Source: an uncultured Eubacteriales bacterium (GTDB taxonomy: Bacteria; Bacillota; Clostridia; Oscillospirales; CAG-272). Taken from it: a DNA stretch of 23,431 bases. Under the pieces are notes generated by a model, which saw only the letters and a list, made by a program, of their open reading frames with translations, ran no database searches and was not told the origin of the DNA. The DNA lies in the NCBI GenBank assembly GCA_934526185.1, contig CAKTAA010000033.1:1-23431 (forward strand). The letters are read 5' to 3'. Shown one piece after another: positions 15,970 to 23,378 of this stretch (positions are counted from its first letter, which is position 1; each line of letters begins with the position of its first letter). The position numbers were made by a program, and so were the translations under genes.

Positions 15970-16410
15970 ATGCATTATCAAAATCAAAAGATGCAAAAAT
16001 TCTTTCCTTTGCCGAATGAGATCTTCAGTTTAGGACTCTCGGCAGGCGAGATTGCGGTATATGCTTACCTCATGTACTGCGAGGACAGAAAAACCTTTCA
16101 GTGCCATCCGAGTTACACAACCATCGGAAAAGCGATCAAAATGAGCAAAAATACCGTGAAAAAGTATGTCGACGGATTGGTCGAAAAGCTGCTCATCACC
16201 ACCGAGCCGACCAGTATTGTCACGAAAAAAGGTCAGAAGCATAACGGAACATTGCTCTATACGATCCGCCCGATTCAAGAAGCGGTGGAGTATGATTACG
16301 AGAAGCGGTTGAAGCGGCTTCAGGCAGAACAGTATCGCCAGAAGGCACTGGAAAGATGGGAGAAGCGATACGGAAATCAAGGGTCGATATTTCAGCAGGA
16401 GAAAGCATAG
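15970..16410 (+). CDS. Winged-helix DNA-binding protein (HTH_36 type)
   Basis: 146 residues from ATG 15970 (AGGTGAT at 15959-15965; GTG 15961 is an alternative start). The N-terminal part (KFFPLPNEIFSLGLSAGEIAVY, then TIGKAIKMSKNTVKKYVDGL) is the winged helix found in replication initiators and regulators of plasmids and integrative elements. The C-terminus is a charged helix (RLKRLQAEQYRQKALERW). It is probably a replication or transfer-origin initiator, or a regulator of the element. The first is suggested by the repeat-rich non-coding stretch just downstream, but that is inference. Confidence 0.65.
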   Translation: MHYQNQKMQKFFPLPNEIFSLGLSAGEIAVYAYLMYCEDRKTFQCHPSYTTIGKAIKMSKNTVKKYVDGLVEKLLITTEPTSIVTKKGQKHNGTLLYTIRPIQEAVEYDYEKRLKRLQAEQYRQKALERWEKRYGNQGSIFQQEKA

Positions 16411-16640
16411 GCGTCGTAAACGGCGCTATGCCCTCGACATCGGACGGCAATGCCGACCGAAAAACGCCGTGTTTTGGACATTTTCTGAAGCTTTCGGGAA
16501 ATCCCAGACACGGCGCTGCTCTTGACGTTGTGAATACGGTTGTGGTGTAAAAAACGGCGCCTATATCAGCGAAAATCCTGTGTTTTGGGGCATTTTTACG
16601 GTGCCTATGAGTGGTGTATTGCGAAAAAAAGGAGAATATT
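16411..16640. other. Repeat-bearing intergenic stretch
   Basis: Between the winged-helix and ribbon-helix-helix genes there is no convincing gene. It holds two imperfect direct repeats (GTGTTTTGGACATTTT at about 16470 and GTGTTTTGGGGCATTTTT at about 16581) and three copies of CGGCGC. The position between two DNA-binding proteins makes it a candidate control region, replication origin or transfer site. A 65-codon frame from 16356 overlaps it but has no ribosome site. Confidence 0.3.
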
Positions 16641-17099
16641 ATGAAATCAACAGAAAAGATACGGGTCAGTTTGTTTCTCGACCGAAACACGGTGGAAACG
16701 GCTGACCGAATGATGAAAGAACGGGGTTATCGTTCCCGAAACGAATTCTATTCGGCGATGATAAATGAAATGAGCGCGGAAGAAATCATCGACAAGCAAG
16801 GCGATTTTCTCGGTGAAAAGTTTGCAAAAGCAATGGAATCCTACGAGGAGGAAATCAGAAAAACGCTCTCCAAAGGACTGTTTCGTTACGCAGTTCATCT
16901 CGAAATGATCGCAAAAATTCTCGCCGATCAGTACGGCTACAACGAGGATGAAGCCGAGGAAATCCGCCGTGAGGCGTGCAGAAATGTACGCAGACTGCGC
17001 GGTAAAATTCCTCTTGAAAAAATCCTTGCCGGATATTATAGGGAGCATGAAATCGAATCCACCGATAATTATGAGTGGGATGGTGAAGAAATTTTCTGA
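16641..17099 (+). CDS. Ribbon-helix-helix DNA-binding protein
   Basis: 152 residues from ATG 16641 behind AAAGGAG (16627-16633). The N-terminus (KIRVSLFLDRNTVETADRMM, then GYRSRNEFYSAMI) is a ribbon-helix-helix fold: a strand that enters the DNA groove followed by two helices. The longer C-terminal part is helical and charged and probably serves for oligomerisation. Similar proteins accompany integrase genes in clostridial mobile islands and act as repressors or relaxosome parts. It lies 63 bases before the first integrase and may control it or bind the repeats just upstream. Confidence 0.7.
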   Translation: MKSTEKIRVSLFLDRNTVETADRMMKERGYRSRNEFYSAMINEMSAEEIIDKQGDFLGEKFAKAMESYEEEIRKTLSKGLFRYAVHLEMIAKILADQYGYNEDEAEEIRREACRNVRRLRGKIPLEKILAGYYREHEIESTDNYEWDGEEIF

Positions 17100-17162
17100 A
17101 AACGCTGGATATTCCGAAAGAGTTGTGGTATTGTGTTGTGTTGAAGAAAGGAGAGTGATACT

Positions 17163-18347
17163 ATGCCAAAACGCAGAGCAAGCGGTGACGGAACATTGCG
17201 AAAACGAGAGGACGGTCGCTGGGAAGGTAGGCTTGTGATTGGCACCAAGAAAAACGGACTGCCACTGTACAAGTGCTTCCTCAGCAAATCACAAAAAGAA
17301 GTCCTCTCGCAGATGGATTTGTATAAAGAAAATCTCAAAGGTGCTGAGCTGTGCGAAGACTACCGCATGACACTCGGCGAGTGGCTTGACAAATGGATAG
17401 CGGAACACATGGCGTTCAGTATAAGAGAAAATACAAAGAAACGGTACAGTCAGTATATCGAATATATAAAACCACACCTCGGTCACAAACAGGTGTCGAC
17501 TATCACAACCGCAGACGTGCAGAAGATGTACAATAAGCTCAAAGCAAGCGGTCGCAAAGCATGCCATCCGACAATGGGATATCAACTATCCGACAGTATG
17601 GTTCGAAGTATACACATGATGCTTCACGAAGCTATGGAATACGCCATGCGCGAGCATATGATTTTGAAAAATCCTACGGTAGGTACAACGATACCCAAAG
17701 CTGCGGTAAAGGAAATGCATGTGCTGAATGAAAAACAGATTCAAATATTCCTTGAAGCGATAAAGAAGGATGAAATATGGAGTGACTTCTTCTACCTCGA
17801 ATTGATGACGGGACTTCGGCGTGGTGAGATCTGTGCGCTGAAATGGAGTGACTTCGATGCGGCGGAAGGAAATCTTTCCGTCAGCCGTACACTTCACAAT
17901 GATGGTACAACCGGGGATACGAAAACATACAGCGGAAAGCGAACAATCAAACTTCCGCAAAGTGCAGCCGAGATGCTGAGAGTGCGAAAGCAGACAGCAA
18001 TATCGGAATGGATCTTCCCGAACCCGTTGAAGCCGGAGAATGCAGTCTCGGGAAATACAGCATACAGCATGCTGAAAAAGATTCTGAAAGAATGTAATCT
18101 CCCAAGCATCCGATTTCACGATCTGCGACACACCTTCGCAACTCAGGCGATTGCAGGCGGTGTCGATCCGAAAAGTCAGTCGCATATGCTCGGTCATACA
18201 AAGGCAAGCTTCTCTCTCGATCGATACACGCACGTCACAAGCGAGATGCAGACGAGTGCTGCAGAAGTGATGGGAAACTTCTATGAGGGAATCATAGGAA
18301 AGGAGGTTGCAAAATGGGCAGACGAAAAAACGGAACGGGAGGCGTAA
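17163..18347 (+). CDS. Tyrosine recombinase 1 (integrase)
   Basis: 394 residues, ATG 17163 behind AAAGGAGAG. The N-terminal AP2-like arm-binding domain (residues about 8-55, GDGTLRKREDGRWEGRLVIG) is followed by a SAM-like core-binding domain (about 65-165) and the catalytic domain. Catalytic residues are visible: Arg in TGLRRGE, His and Arg in HDLRH, His in LGH and the nucleophile Tyr in RYTH. It belongs to the Tn916/phage-type integrases and should insert the island into the tRNA-Pro 3' end. The next recombinase starts inside its last codons, so the two are made together. Confidence 0.9.
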   Translation: MPKRRASGDGTLRKREDGRWEGRLVIGTKKNGLPLYKCFLSKSQKEVLSQMDLYKENLKGAELCEDYRMTLGEWLDKWIAEHMAFSIRENTKKRYSQYIEYIKPHLGHKQVSTITTADVQKMYNKLKASGRKACHPTMGYQLSDSMVRSIHMMLHEAMEYAMREHMILKNPTVGTTIPKAAVKEMHVLNEKQIQIFLEAIKKDEIWSDFFYLELMTGLRRGEICALKWSDFDAAEGNLSVSRTLHNDGTTGDTKTYSGKRTIKLPQSAAEMLRVRKQTAISEWIFPNPLKPENAVSGNTAYSMLKKILKECNLPSIRFHDLRHTFATQAIAGGVDPKSQSHMLGHTKASFSLDRYTHVTSEMQTSAAEVMGNFYEGIIGKEVAKWADEKTEREA

Positions 18348-19708
18348 GCCTTCGCAAGGACGGACGTTGGGAAGGACGTGTCGTAATAGGCTACGATGAA
18401 AAAGGGGTGCCGAAGACCAAAAACGTCCTTGCAAACACAAAAGGCGAATGCCTTGAAAAGCTGAAAGCGCTCAAAGAAAATCTTGTTACCCAGGACAAGC
18501 CGAAGTACAGTAAACAGATGACCTTCGGTGAGTGGATCGACTTCTGGTTCCGCGAATTCTGCTCCCCTTGGCTAAAAGATTCCACGAAGCAAACGTACGG
18601 TTACCGAATCTATAAGCAGATCATTCCAAACATCGGTCATATTCCGCTTAACGAGCTGAAAACAAGTGACCTACAGGTGTTCTACGCCAATCTGAAAAAT
18701 GATGGTAGGCTCATTCGACGTGATTTGAACGGAGGCACACTGTCAGATTCACATATACGAGCTATTCACACGCATTGTAATGCAGCACTCAATAAAGCTT
18801 TGGAGGAAGGACTCATCTTCAAAAATCCTGCAAGTGAGTGCAGAGTGCCGCCGAAAAGATACGCAGAGATGAAGGTACTGACACACGCCGAGATCCACCG
18901 TCTGCTTGTCCAAGCAAAGGAAGAAGATATGTTTGAAATGTTCTTCCTCGATCTGTCCACGGGACTGCGACGCGGAGAACTCATTGCATTGCAGTGGGAT
19001 GATGTGGACTTCGAGAAAGAGGAACTCCATATCAAGCGTCAGGTGAACCGAGTAAACGGAGAGCTTGTTATCAGTACACCGAAAACGAAAAACTCTGTGA
19101 GGACAATCAAGTTGTCGAAACTGACATTGTATGTACTGACAGAATACAAAAGGAATGCAAAAAGCAAATGGTTGTTTCCGTCGCCGCTGAACAATGATGT
19201 TCCGAGGGAACCGTCTGCTTGCAGAAAACGGTTATCAAGAATTCTTGAGCACGCTGGATGCAAGCACGTTCGCTTCCATGACCTGCGTCATACCTTCGCA
19301 ACAATGGCACTGGAAAACGGCATCGACATCAAAACCCTCGCCGAAATCCTCGGACATAATACAGTTTCTACCGCACTCAATACTTACACGCATAGTACGG
19401 CGAAGATGCAGGAATTTGCAGCACGACGTATCGACCGTGTAATCGGCCGTGTAGACGATGATGCGGAGCAAAACATCAACACTACCACCGAGGTTTCGGG
19501 CGCCACAGAGCCTGTGTTCGCGCCGTACAAGAGGAAAAAGAGAAAATCCGGCACCGGATATGTGAAGCAGCTTTCAGCGAACTGCTGGCAGGGGAGATAT
19601 ACGCCGCGAGTGGATGGCAAACGAGTGAGTTATAACGTGTATGGCAAGACGGAGGAAGAATGTGAAACGAAGCTGGCGGAGGTTATACGTGAGAAAAGAA
19701 ACAGATGA
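18314..19708 (+). CDS. Tyrosine recombinase 2 with an extra C-terminal arm-binding-like domain
   Basis: 464 residues. ATG 18314 lies 34 bases inside the preceding gene, behind AAGGAGG. N-terminal arm-binding domain (residues about 6-55, GTGGVSLRKDGRWEGRVVIG), core-binding domain (about 65-170) and catalytic domain with Arg in TGLRRGE, HDLRH, LGH and Tyr in TYTH. Unlike its partner it continues for about 80 residues past the Tyr; the last 60 (KSGTGYVKQLSANCWQGRYT, then VYGKTEEECETKLAEVI) repeat the pattern of its own N-terminal domain. The protein could hold two arm sites at once. All catalytic residues are present, so it is probably active, alone or as a partner of recombinase 1. Confidence 0.88.
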   Translation: MGRRKNGTGGVSLRKDGRWEGRVVIGYDEKGVPKTKNVLANTKGECLEKLKALKENLVTQDKPKYSKQMTFGEWIDFWFREFCSPWLKDSTKQTYGYRIYKQIIPNIGHIPLNELKTSDLQVFYANLKNDGRLIRRDLNGGTLSDSHIRAIHTHCNAALNKALEEGLIFKNPASECRVPPKRYAEMKVLTHAEIHRLLVQAKEEDMFEMFFLDLSTGLRRGELIALQWDDVDFEKEELHIKRQVNRVNGELVISTPKTKNSVRTIKLSKLTLYVLTEYKRNAKSKWLFPSPLNNDVPREPSACRKRLSRILEHAGCKHVRFHDLRHTFATMALENGIDIKTLAEILGHNTVSTALNTYTHSTAKMQEFAARRIDRVIGRVDDDAEQNINTTTEVSGATEPVFAPYKRKKRKSGTGYVKQLSANCWQGRYTPRVDGKRVSYNVYGKTEEECETKLAEVIREKRNR

Positions 19709-19724
19709 AAAGGAAGTGTAAAAA

Positions 19725-20120
19725 ATGAGTATAACGAGATCATTGAATCTGATTAAGAAATCGGACACATCGGATATTCTGACTCGAGTGTACAAGGAAA
19801 CAATACTGGACATCAGTTGGAAGGACAGATGTTTCGATCTGTTGTTAGACGAATTTTTAGCGGTAAAACACAGTTGGGAAATCGTATCCACAAGTGAAGA
19901 TCACGTGTTTATGGCAAGGATTTCGTATCCTGTAATGCTTGAACTGGTGGAAGTATTGGAAAAAGAAGATTACGCTTACTGTGAGGATTCATTCGGGTAT
20001 TTTGAAGGTGACGAAGATGTTTACAGAATAATCTGGAATATGACGCCTTACTTTAGGGAAATGGTTGATCAGTATGTGGAAGGTGTGTATGAATTTATTT
20101 ATGTTGATGCAGGGGACTGA
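19725..20120 (+). CDS. Unknown acidic protein downstream of the integrases
   Basis: 131 residues, ATG 19725 behind AAAAGGAAG, 16 bases after the recombinase stop, so probably in the same transcript. It is acidic (many Asp and Glu, especially in the second half, FGYFEGDEDVYRII) and predicted soluble. I recognise no family. The acidic surface and position before a defence-type module would be compatible with an immunity-like or anti-DNA-binding role, but nothing in the sequence shows it. Confidence 0.55.
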   Translation: MSITRSLNLIKKSDTSDILTRVYKETILDISWKDRCFDLLLDEFLAVKHSWEIVSTSEDHVFMARISYPVMLELVEVLEKEDYAYCEDSFGYFEGDEDVYRIIWNMTPYFREMVDQYVEGVYEFIYVDAGD

Positions 20121-20247
20121 ACGCAAGGTGTGAGGTCAAAAATTGCGATGCAGTAGTCAAAGATAAATATTCGACAGATTTTACTGAAATTCATACTTGC
20201 AGTTAATAAACGAAAAGGAAAGAGAGGATAGGCAAACAAGCAGCAGG

Positions 20248-20272
20248 ATATTCAGAAATGAATACTGAATAT
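20248..20272. repeat. 8-bp inverted repeat upstream of the small gene
   Basis: ATATTCAG (20248-20255) and CTGAATAT (20265-20272) with nine bases between. It lies in the 215-base gap 20121-20335, which otherwise shows no gene; a -10-like GATAAT at 20312-20317 precedes the next gene. Confidence 0.4.
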
Positions 20273-20335
20273 ATCTATGACGTAATTGTTTTGTTCCTAG
20301 GCATAACAATTGATAATTTTGAAAAGAGGTAATAA

Positions 20336-20557
20336 ATGAATATAAAAAGGCCACGATATGCAAAACTTCGGATTAGAAATAATATATGCTATCCTGTAGT
20401 ATTGATACATTTTGAAACCAATCAAGTCACACTAAGAGAAAATGAAAAAGTATTTAATACTGTTAACATTAACGATGTGGAATTCGATTTTTCAGATTTA
20501 TCAAATGAGGAAAAGGTTGAATTTTGTAAATATTTAGAAAAAACAATGTTCAAATAA
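20336..20557 (+). CDS. Unknown 73-residue protein before the TIR module
   Basis: ATG 20336 follows AAGAGGT at good distance. The product (KRPRYAKLRIRNNICYPVVL, then FDFSDLSNEEKVEFCKYLE) begins basic with beta-strand character and ends in an acidic helix. I recognise no family. It is the first gene of the AT-rich cargo that carries the TIR genes, but a strong -10 box after its stop suggests the TIR genes have their own promoter. It may be a small regulator. Confidence 0.5.
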   Translation: MNIKRPRYAKLRIRNNICYPVVLIHFETNQVTLRENEKVFNTVNINDVEFDFSDLSNEEKVEFCKYLEKTMFK

Positions 20558-20569
20558 CTCTTTTTATGT

Positions 20570-20575
20570 TATAAT
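20570..20575 (+). promoter_or_regulatory. -10 box of the TIR module
   Basis: TATAAT, 34 bases before the first TIR start. The -35 region is poor (TGTTCA at 20547-20552, spacer 17), so the promoter may be weak or activator-dependent. Confidence 0.45.
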
Positions 20576-20608
20576 ATAATAAAATGTTTGAGCATAAAGA
20601 GGGAAAAA

Positions 20609-21300
20609 ATGGGACACAAAATATTTGTATCGTACAAATATGCTGACTCAGATGTTAAGCAATTAACTAATAGCTGGTATCATACAGATACCGTTCGTAC
20701 ATATGTCGATAAGTTAGAAGAATATATTTCCGACGTATCAGATCATATTTACAAAGGGGAAACAGATGGTGAAGATTTATCGGGACTGTCTGATGAGGCG
20801 ATTTGGAGAAAATTAAAAGATCGTATATATGATAGTACACTAACGATCATAATGATTTCCAAAGGAATGCGTGTGACATATTTGCCTGATAGAGAGCAAT
20901 GGATACCGTGGGAAATTTCGTATTCCTTGAAAGAAGTGTCGAGAAAGAATATCAGTGGTAATTCCGTAACGAGTTCAAGCAATGCTCTGCTTGCAGTAAT
21001 CCTTCCCGATGCAAACGATCATATGAATACTTTACGCATATGAAATCATGCTGCGCTAACCCTTGTCGTTATTTTAATACGAGTTTTTTGTTTGAGATAA
21101 TGAGAAAGAACATGTTTAATCTAAAGCAACCGGATAAAAAGGATTGTGATGACGGTTCTACAGTATATTATGGAGATAGTAGTTACATCTCTACAGTTAA
21201 ATGGGAAGATTTTATAAAATCTCCTGAATCCTATATTAATAAGGCGTATGATATTCAAAGCAAAATTGAGAAATACGATGTTTGCAAGGAAGTTAATTGA
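20609..21300 (+). pseudogene. ThsB-like TIR protein, split by one frameshift
   Basis: ATG 20609 follows AAGAGGG (20597-20603). The first frame gives 144 residues with the ThsB/MTH538-type TIR fold: strand A KIFVSYKYADSDV, TLTIIMISKGM, and the putative catalytic Glu102 in WIPWEISYSLKE. Near 21010-21018 the frame slips: after LLAVILPDAN the family sequence goes on in another frame (SYEYFTHMKSCC, NILF-like SFLFEIMRKNMFN, STVYYGDSSYISTVKWEDF) to TGA at 21298-21300. One added base would give a normal protein of about 230 residues. In Thoeris, ThsB senses phage and makes a cyclic ADP-ribose signal. Here it is either mutated, mis-sequenced or active as the N-terminal fragment. Confidence 0.82.
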
Positions 21301-21320
21301 CATTCAAGTGGAGAATTATA

Positions 21321-21908
21321 ATGAGAACATTTGTGTTTAACGAAGGTGAGTTTTCACCATATAAAAAGCTTAGACTTGATGATGCTCGAGGGGAAATCGT
21401 TCGCTCCGATCCGTATTGGAGTGGGACTAAGATAACCGTCTTTATTTCCCATAAACACGATGATTTAGAAGATTTGCGAGGCATAATAGGTTTTCTCGAA
21501 AGTCAGTATAATGTTAAATGTTACATAGACAGCAGAGATCCTTCTTTGCCAAAAACAACATCAGGAGAAACAGCGCAGAGGATCAAAGGAAGAATTGACG
21601 GATGTAAGAAATTTATCTTAATGGCAACAGAAGGGGCAATTGATTCAAAGTGGTGTAACTGGGAGTTGGGATATGGCGATGCCAAAAAATTCAAAGATCA
21701 TATCGCATTATTTCCATTGAAGAAAAAAGATTCTTATGAATGGAATTATAAAGGTAATGAATATATGCAGATATATCCTTCAATCGCATATTACGGTCAA
21801 GGGGAGATATATCAAGGAGGAGAGCCTATAACGCCGGGTTACTACGTTGCTGTAAGAGGAGAGAATATATATTATATCACTCCATTAGGGGAATGGTTGA
21901 AGAAATAA
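21321..21908 (+). CDS. TIR-domain protein 2
   Basis: 195 residues, ATG 21321 behind GTGGAG. A short N-terminal extension precedes the TIR domain (residues about 36-150): strand A ITVFISHKHDDLED, then NVKCYIDSRDPSLP, the FILMATEGAIDSKW strand and WCNWELGYGDA with the likely NADase Glu115. The C-terminus (GEPITPGYYVAVRGENIYY) is beta-rich and may sense or bind a partner. It differs from the first TIR protein in sequence and subfamily. The stop is followed by AAGGAG and the membrane protein ten bases on, so the two are expressed together. Confidence 0.82.
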   Translation: MRTFVFNEGEFSPYKKLRLDDARGEIVRSDPYWSGTKITVFISHKHDDLEDLRGIIGFLESQYNVKCYIDSRDPSLPKTTSGETAQRIKGRIDGCKKFILMATEGAIDSKWCNWELGYGDAKKFKDHIALFPLKKKDSYEWNYKGNEYMQIYPSIAYYGQGEIYQGGEPITPGYYVAVRGENIYYITPLGEWLKK

Positions 21909-21918
21909 GGAGATTGTT

Positions 21919-22329
21919 ATGGAAAAGAAGCATAAGCATTTGGATTTTATTCAAGGAGTTATTAATCGCATGGCTGGGAACTCATTTGCTCTTAAGGGCT
22001 GGGCGGTAACCTTGACTGCAGGTATTTTTGCTCTTGCGAGCAAAGACGCAGATAAGTTATATTTTTTGATAGCATATATTCCCATACTTGTATTTTGGGG
22101 GCTGGACGCATATTATTTATTAAAAGAAAGACTGTATCGTGCCCTTTATAACAAGGTTCGAATTATGGAAGAAGATGAAATCGATTATGATATGAATACA
22201 TCATTGGAAGAATTCAAGTGCGAAAAAAACACATGGTGTAGTTGCGTGATTTCAGGAACTGAACTCTGGTTCTATGTTCCTCTTGCCTTGCTTTCTACAG
22301 GAATAATAATATTAACAGCATGTCTCTAA
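21919..22329 (+). CDS. Small three-helix membrane protein between TIR genes
   Basis: 136 residues, ATG 21919 behind AAGGAG (21907-21912). Hydrophobic helices lie at about 26-41 (KGWAVTLTAGIFALA), 47-67 (LYFLIAYIPILVFWGLDAYY) and 116-135 (LWFYVPLALLSTGIIILTAC). Between the second and third is a charged cytoplasmic stretch of about 48 residues with an acidic cluster (EEDEIDYD). The conserved-looking N-terminus (FIQGVINRMAGNSFALKGW) should be amphipathic. It recalls small membrane effectors that open or disrupt the membrane in signalling defence systems, but I cannot name the family. It carries no Macro, SLOG or STALD-type sensor domain. Confidence 0.75.
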   Translation: MEKKHKHLDFIQGVINRMAGNSFALKGWAVTLTAGIFALASKDADKLYFLIAYIPILVFWGLDAYYLLKERLYRALYNKVRIMEEDEIDYDMNTSLEEFKCEKNTWCSCVISGTELWFYVPLALLSTGIIILTACL

Positions 22330-22378
22330 AAACTAGTTTTATTGTTGTTTGGTAAAGGATTGCAAAAGGACTGAAAAA

Positions 22379-23170
22379 ATGTTTGCTAGATTTAATTATT
22401 TACCCAAGAACTACTATTACAATTATTATTTTAATCCGCATTTAGAGTCTGGACGGAAAATTTATGATGATACGACAACACGAATAAGAAAATGCTTACG
22501 TGAGTTTATATTAGAAAACGGTCATATTGATGGAACAGCATTAAAAGATCATTGGTTTAGCATTATTGATGCTGATATATTTCTGTCTCATTCACATAAA
22601 GACATAGAAAAAGTTAAAGGCTTTGCTGGATGGCTTTATGATCAATTTGGACTAACTTCGTTTATAGATTCATGCGTATGGGGTTATTGCGATGATTTGC
22701 TAAAAGAAATTGATAATATGTATTGTTGGCAACCAAAAAGCGAAACTTATAATTATAAATTACGAAATTATACAACTACACATGTTCATACTATGTTATC
22801 GTCTGCGTTGACTGAAATGATTGATCGAAGTGAGTGTGTAATTTTTTTCAATACACCCAATTCAATAATACTGTCAGATGAGTTGGATAAAGTTAAAAAC
22901 GGAAAATCAGCAAACACTTTATCGCCTTGGATATATCACGAGTTGTCCGTTTCAAGTATGATTCGTTCTCAAAAACCGCGAAGAGCACTTTTAGAACACG
23001 GAGACTCGGGATATTTTCAAAAAAATGCGCCGCAAGTCGAGTATGATGTTAGTAAATTCTTGGATGGGATGACTACGCTCACAGATGATATGATTGTTAA
23101 ATGGGGTGAAATCTGTAACTCAATGAACGAACCTTTAGATGAACTATATAAAATAGTTTATCCTAAATGA
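22379..23170 (+). CDS. TIR-domain protein 3 with N- and C-terminal extensions
   Basis: 263 residues. ATG 22379 is chosen because AAAAGGA (22364-22370) lies eight bases before it; a TTG at 22349 would add ten residues. An N-terminal region of about 62 residues rich in Tyr and Asn precedes the TIR domain: strand A ADIFLSHSHKDIEK, GLTSFIDSCVWGYCDD, ECVIFFNTP and WIYHELSVSS with likely catalytic Glu188. The His-rich HSHKD motif and a long insert (about 110-140) set it apart from TIR 2. It closes the operon, and a strong hairpin lies four bases after the stop. Confidence 0.8.
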   Translation: MFARFNYLPKNYYYNYYFNPHLESGRKIYDDTTTRIRKCLREFILENGHIDGTALKDHWFSIIDADIFLSHSHKDIEKVKGFAGWLYDQFGLTSFIDSCVWGYCDDLLKEIDNMYCWQPKSETYNYKLRNYTTTHVHTMLSSALTEMIDRSECVIFFNTPNSIILSDELDKVKNGKSANTLSPWIYHELSVSSMIRSQKPRRALLEHGDSGYFQKNAPQVEYDVSKFLDGMTTLTDDMIVKWGEICNSMNEPLDELYKIVYPK

Positions 23171-23174
23171 TAAA

Positions 23175-23207
23175 AAGGCGGTAATCGTAGCTCGCGATTA
23201 CCGCCTT
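23175..23207. terminator. Terminator of the TIR module
   Basis: AAGGCGGTAATCG (23175-23187) and CGATTACCGCCTT (23195-23207) form a perfect 13-bp stem with a seven-base loop. The T-run is short on the plus strand and better (TTTTTATC) on the minus, so it should work in both directions and isolate the cargo from the tRNA side. Confidence 0.75.
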
Positions 23208-23248
23208 AAATCTATCCAAAAACTCGAAAACAAATCCTGCATCTCTCC

Positions 23249-23282
23249 ATGTGGTCACCATCTATGGTCAAACATGTGGTCA
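23249..23282 (+). promoter_or_regulatory. Right-end integrase arm-like repeats
   Basis: Three directly repeated words: ATGTGGTCA (23249-23257), CTATGGTCA (23262-23270) and ATGTGGTCA (23274-23282), spaced 13 and 12 bases. Two of them match the left-end pair in order and direction. They lie 97-130 bases inside the attachment core. Confidence 0.6.
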
Positions 23283-23346
23283 AGCTGTACCACCACCGCC
23301 TCGTTGCGCCGCAGATGCCCCATATTCCCCCCAAAAAGCAAAAAAC

Positions 23347-23374
23347 AAAGCCGAAAACTCACGTTTTCGGCTTT
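23347..23374. terminator. Terminator of the tRNA-Pro transcript
   Basis: AAAGCCGAAAAC (23347-23358), loop TCAC, GTTTTCGGCTTT (23363-23374). On the minus strand TTTGTTTTTTGC follows the stem, so it ends the tRNA transcript four bases past the CCA. As it lies inside the island, it was brought in with the element and restores tRNA termination. Confidence 0.75.
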
Positions 23375-23378
23375 ATTT

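Noticed and set aside
16356..16550. A 64-residue reading frame overlapping the end of the winged-helix gene
   Set aside because: No ribosome site, 55-base overlap with a well supported gene in another frame and no recognised family. It may be conserved in related islands, but I cannot show it here.
20609..21300. Programmed frameshifting in the first TIR gene
   Set aside because: No slippery heptamer with a following stem is seen at the shift point, and the shifted frame would be needed for the normal family length, so mutation or read error is simpler.
20609..23170. CRISPR array or restriction-modification genes near the TIR module
   Set aside because: No regular repeat-spacer pattern and no methylase or nuclease motif is visible in the island.
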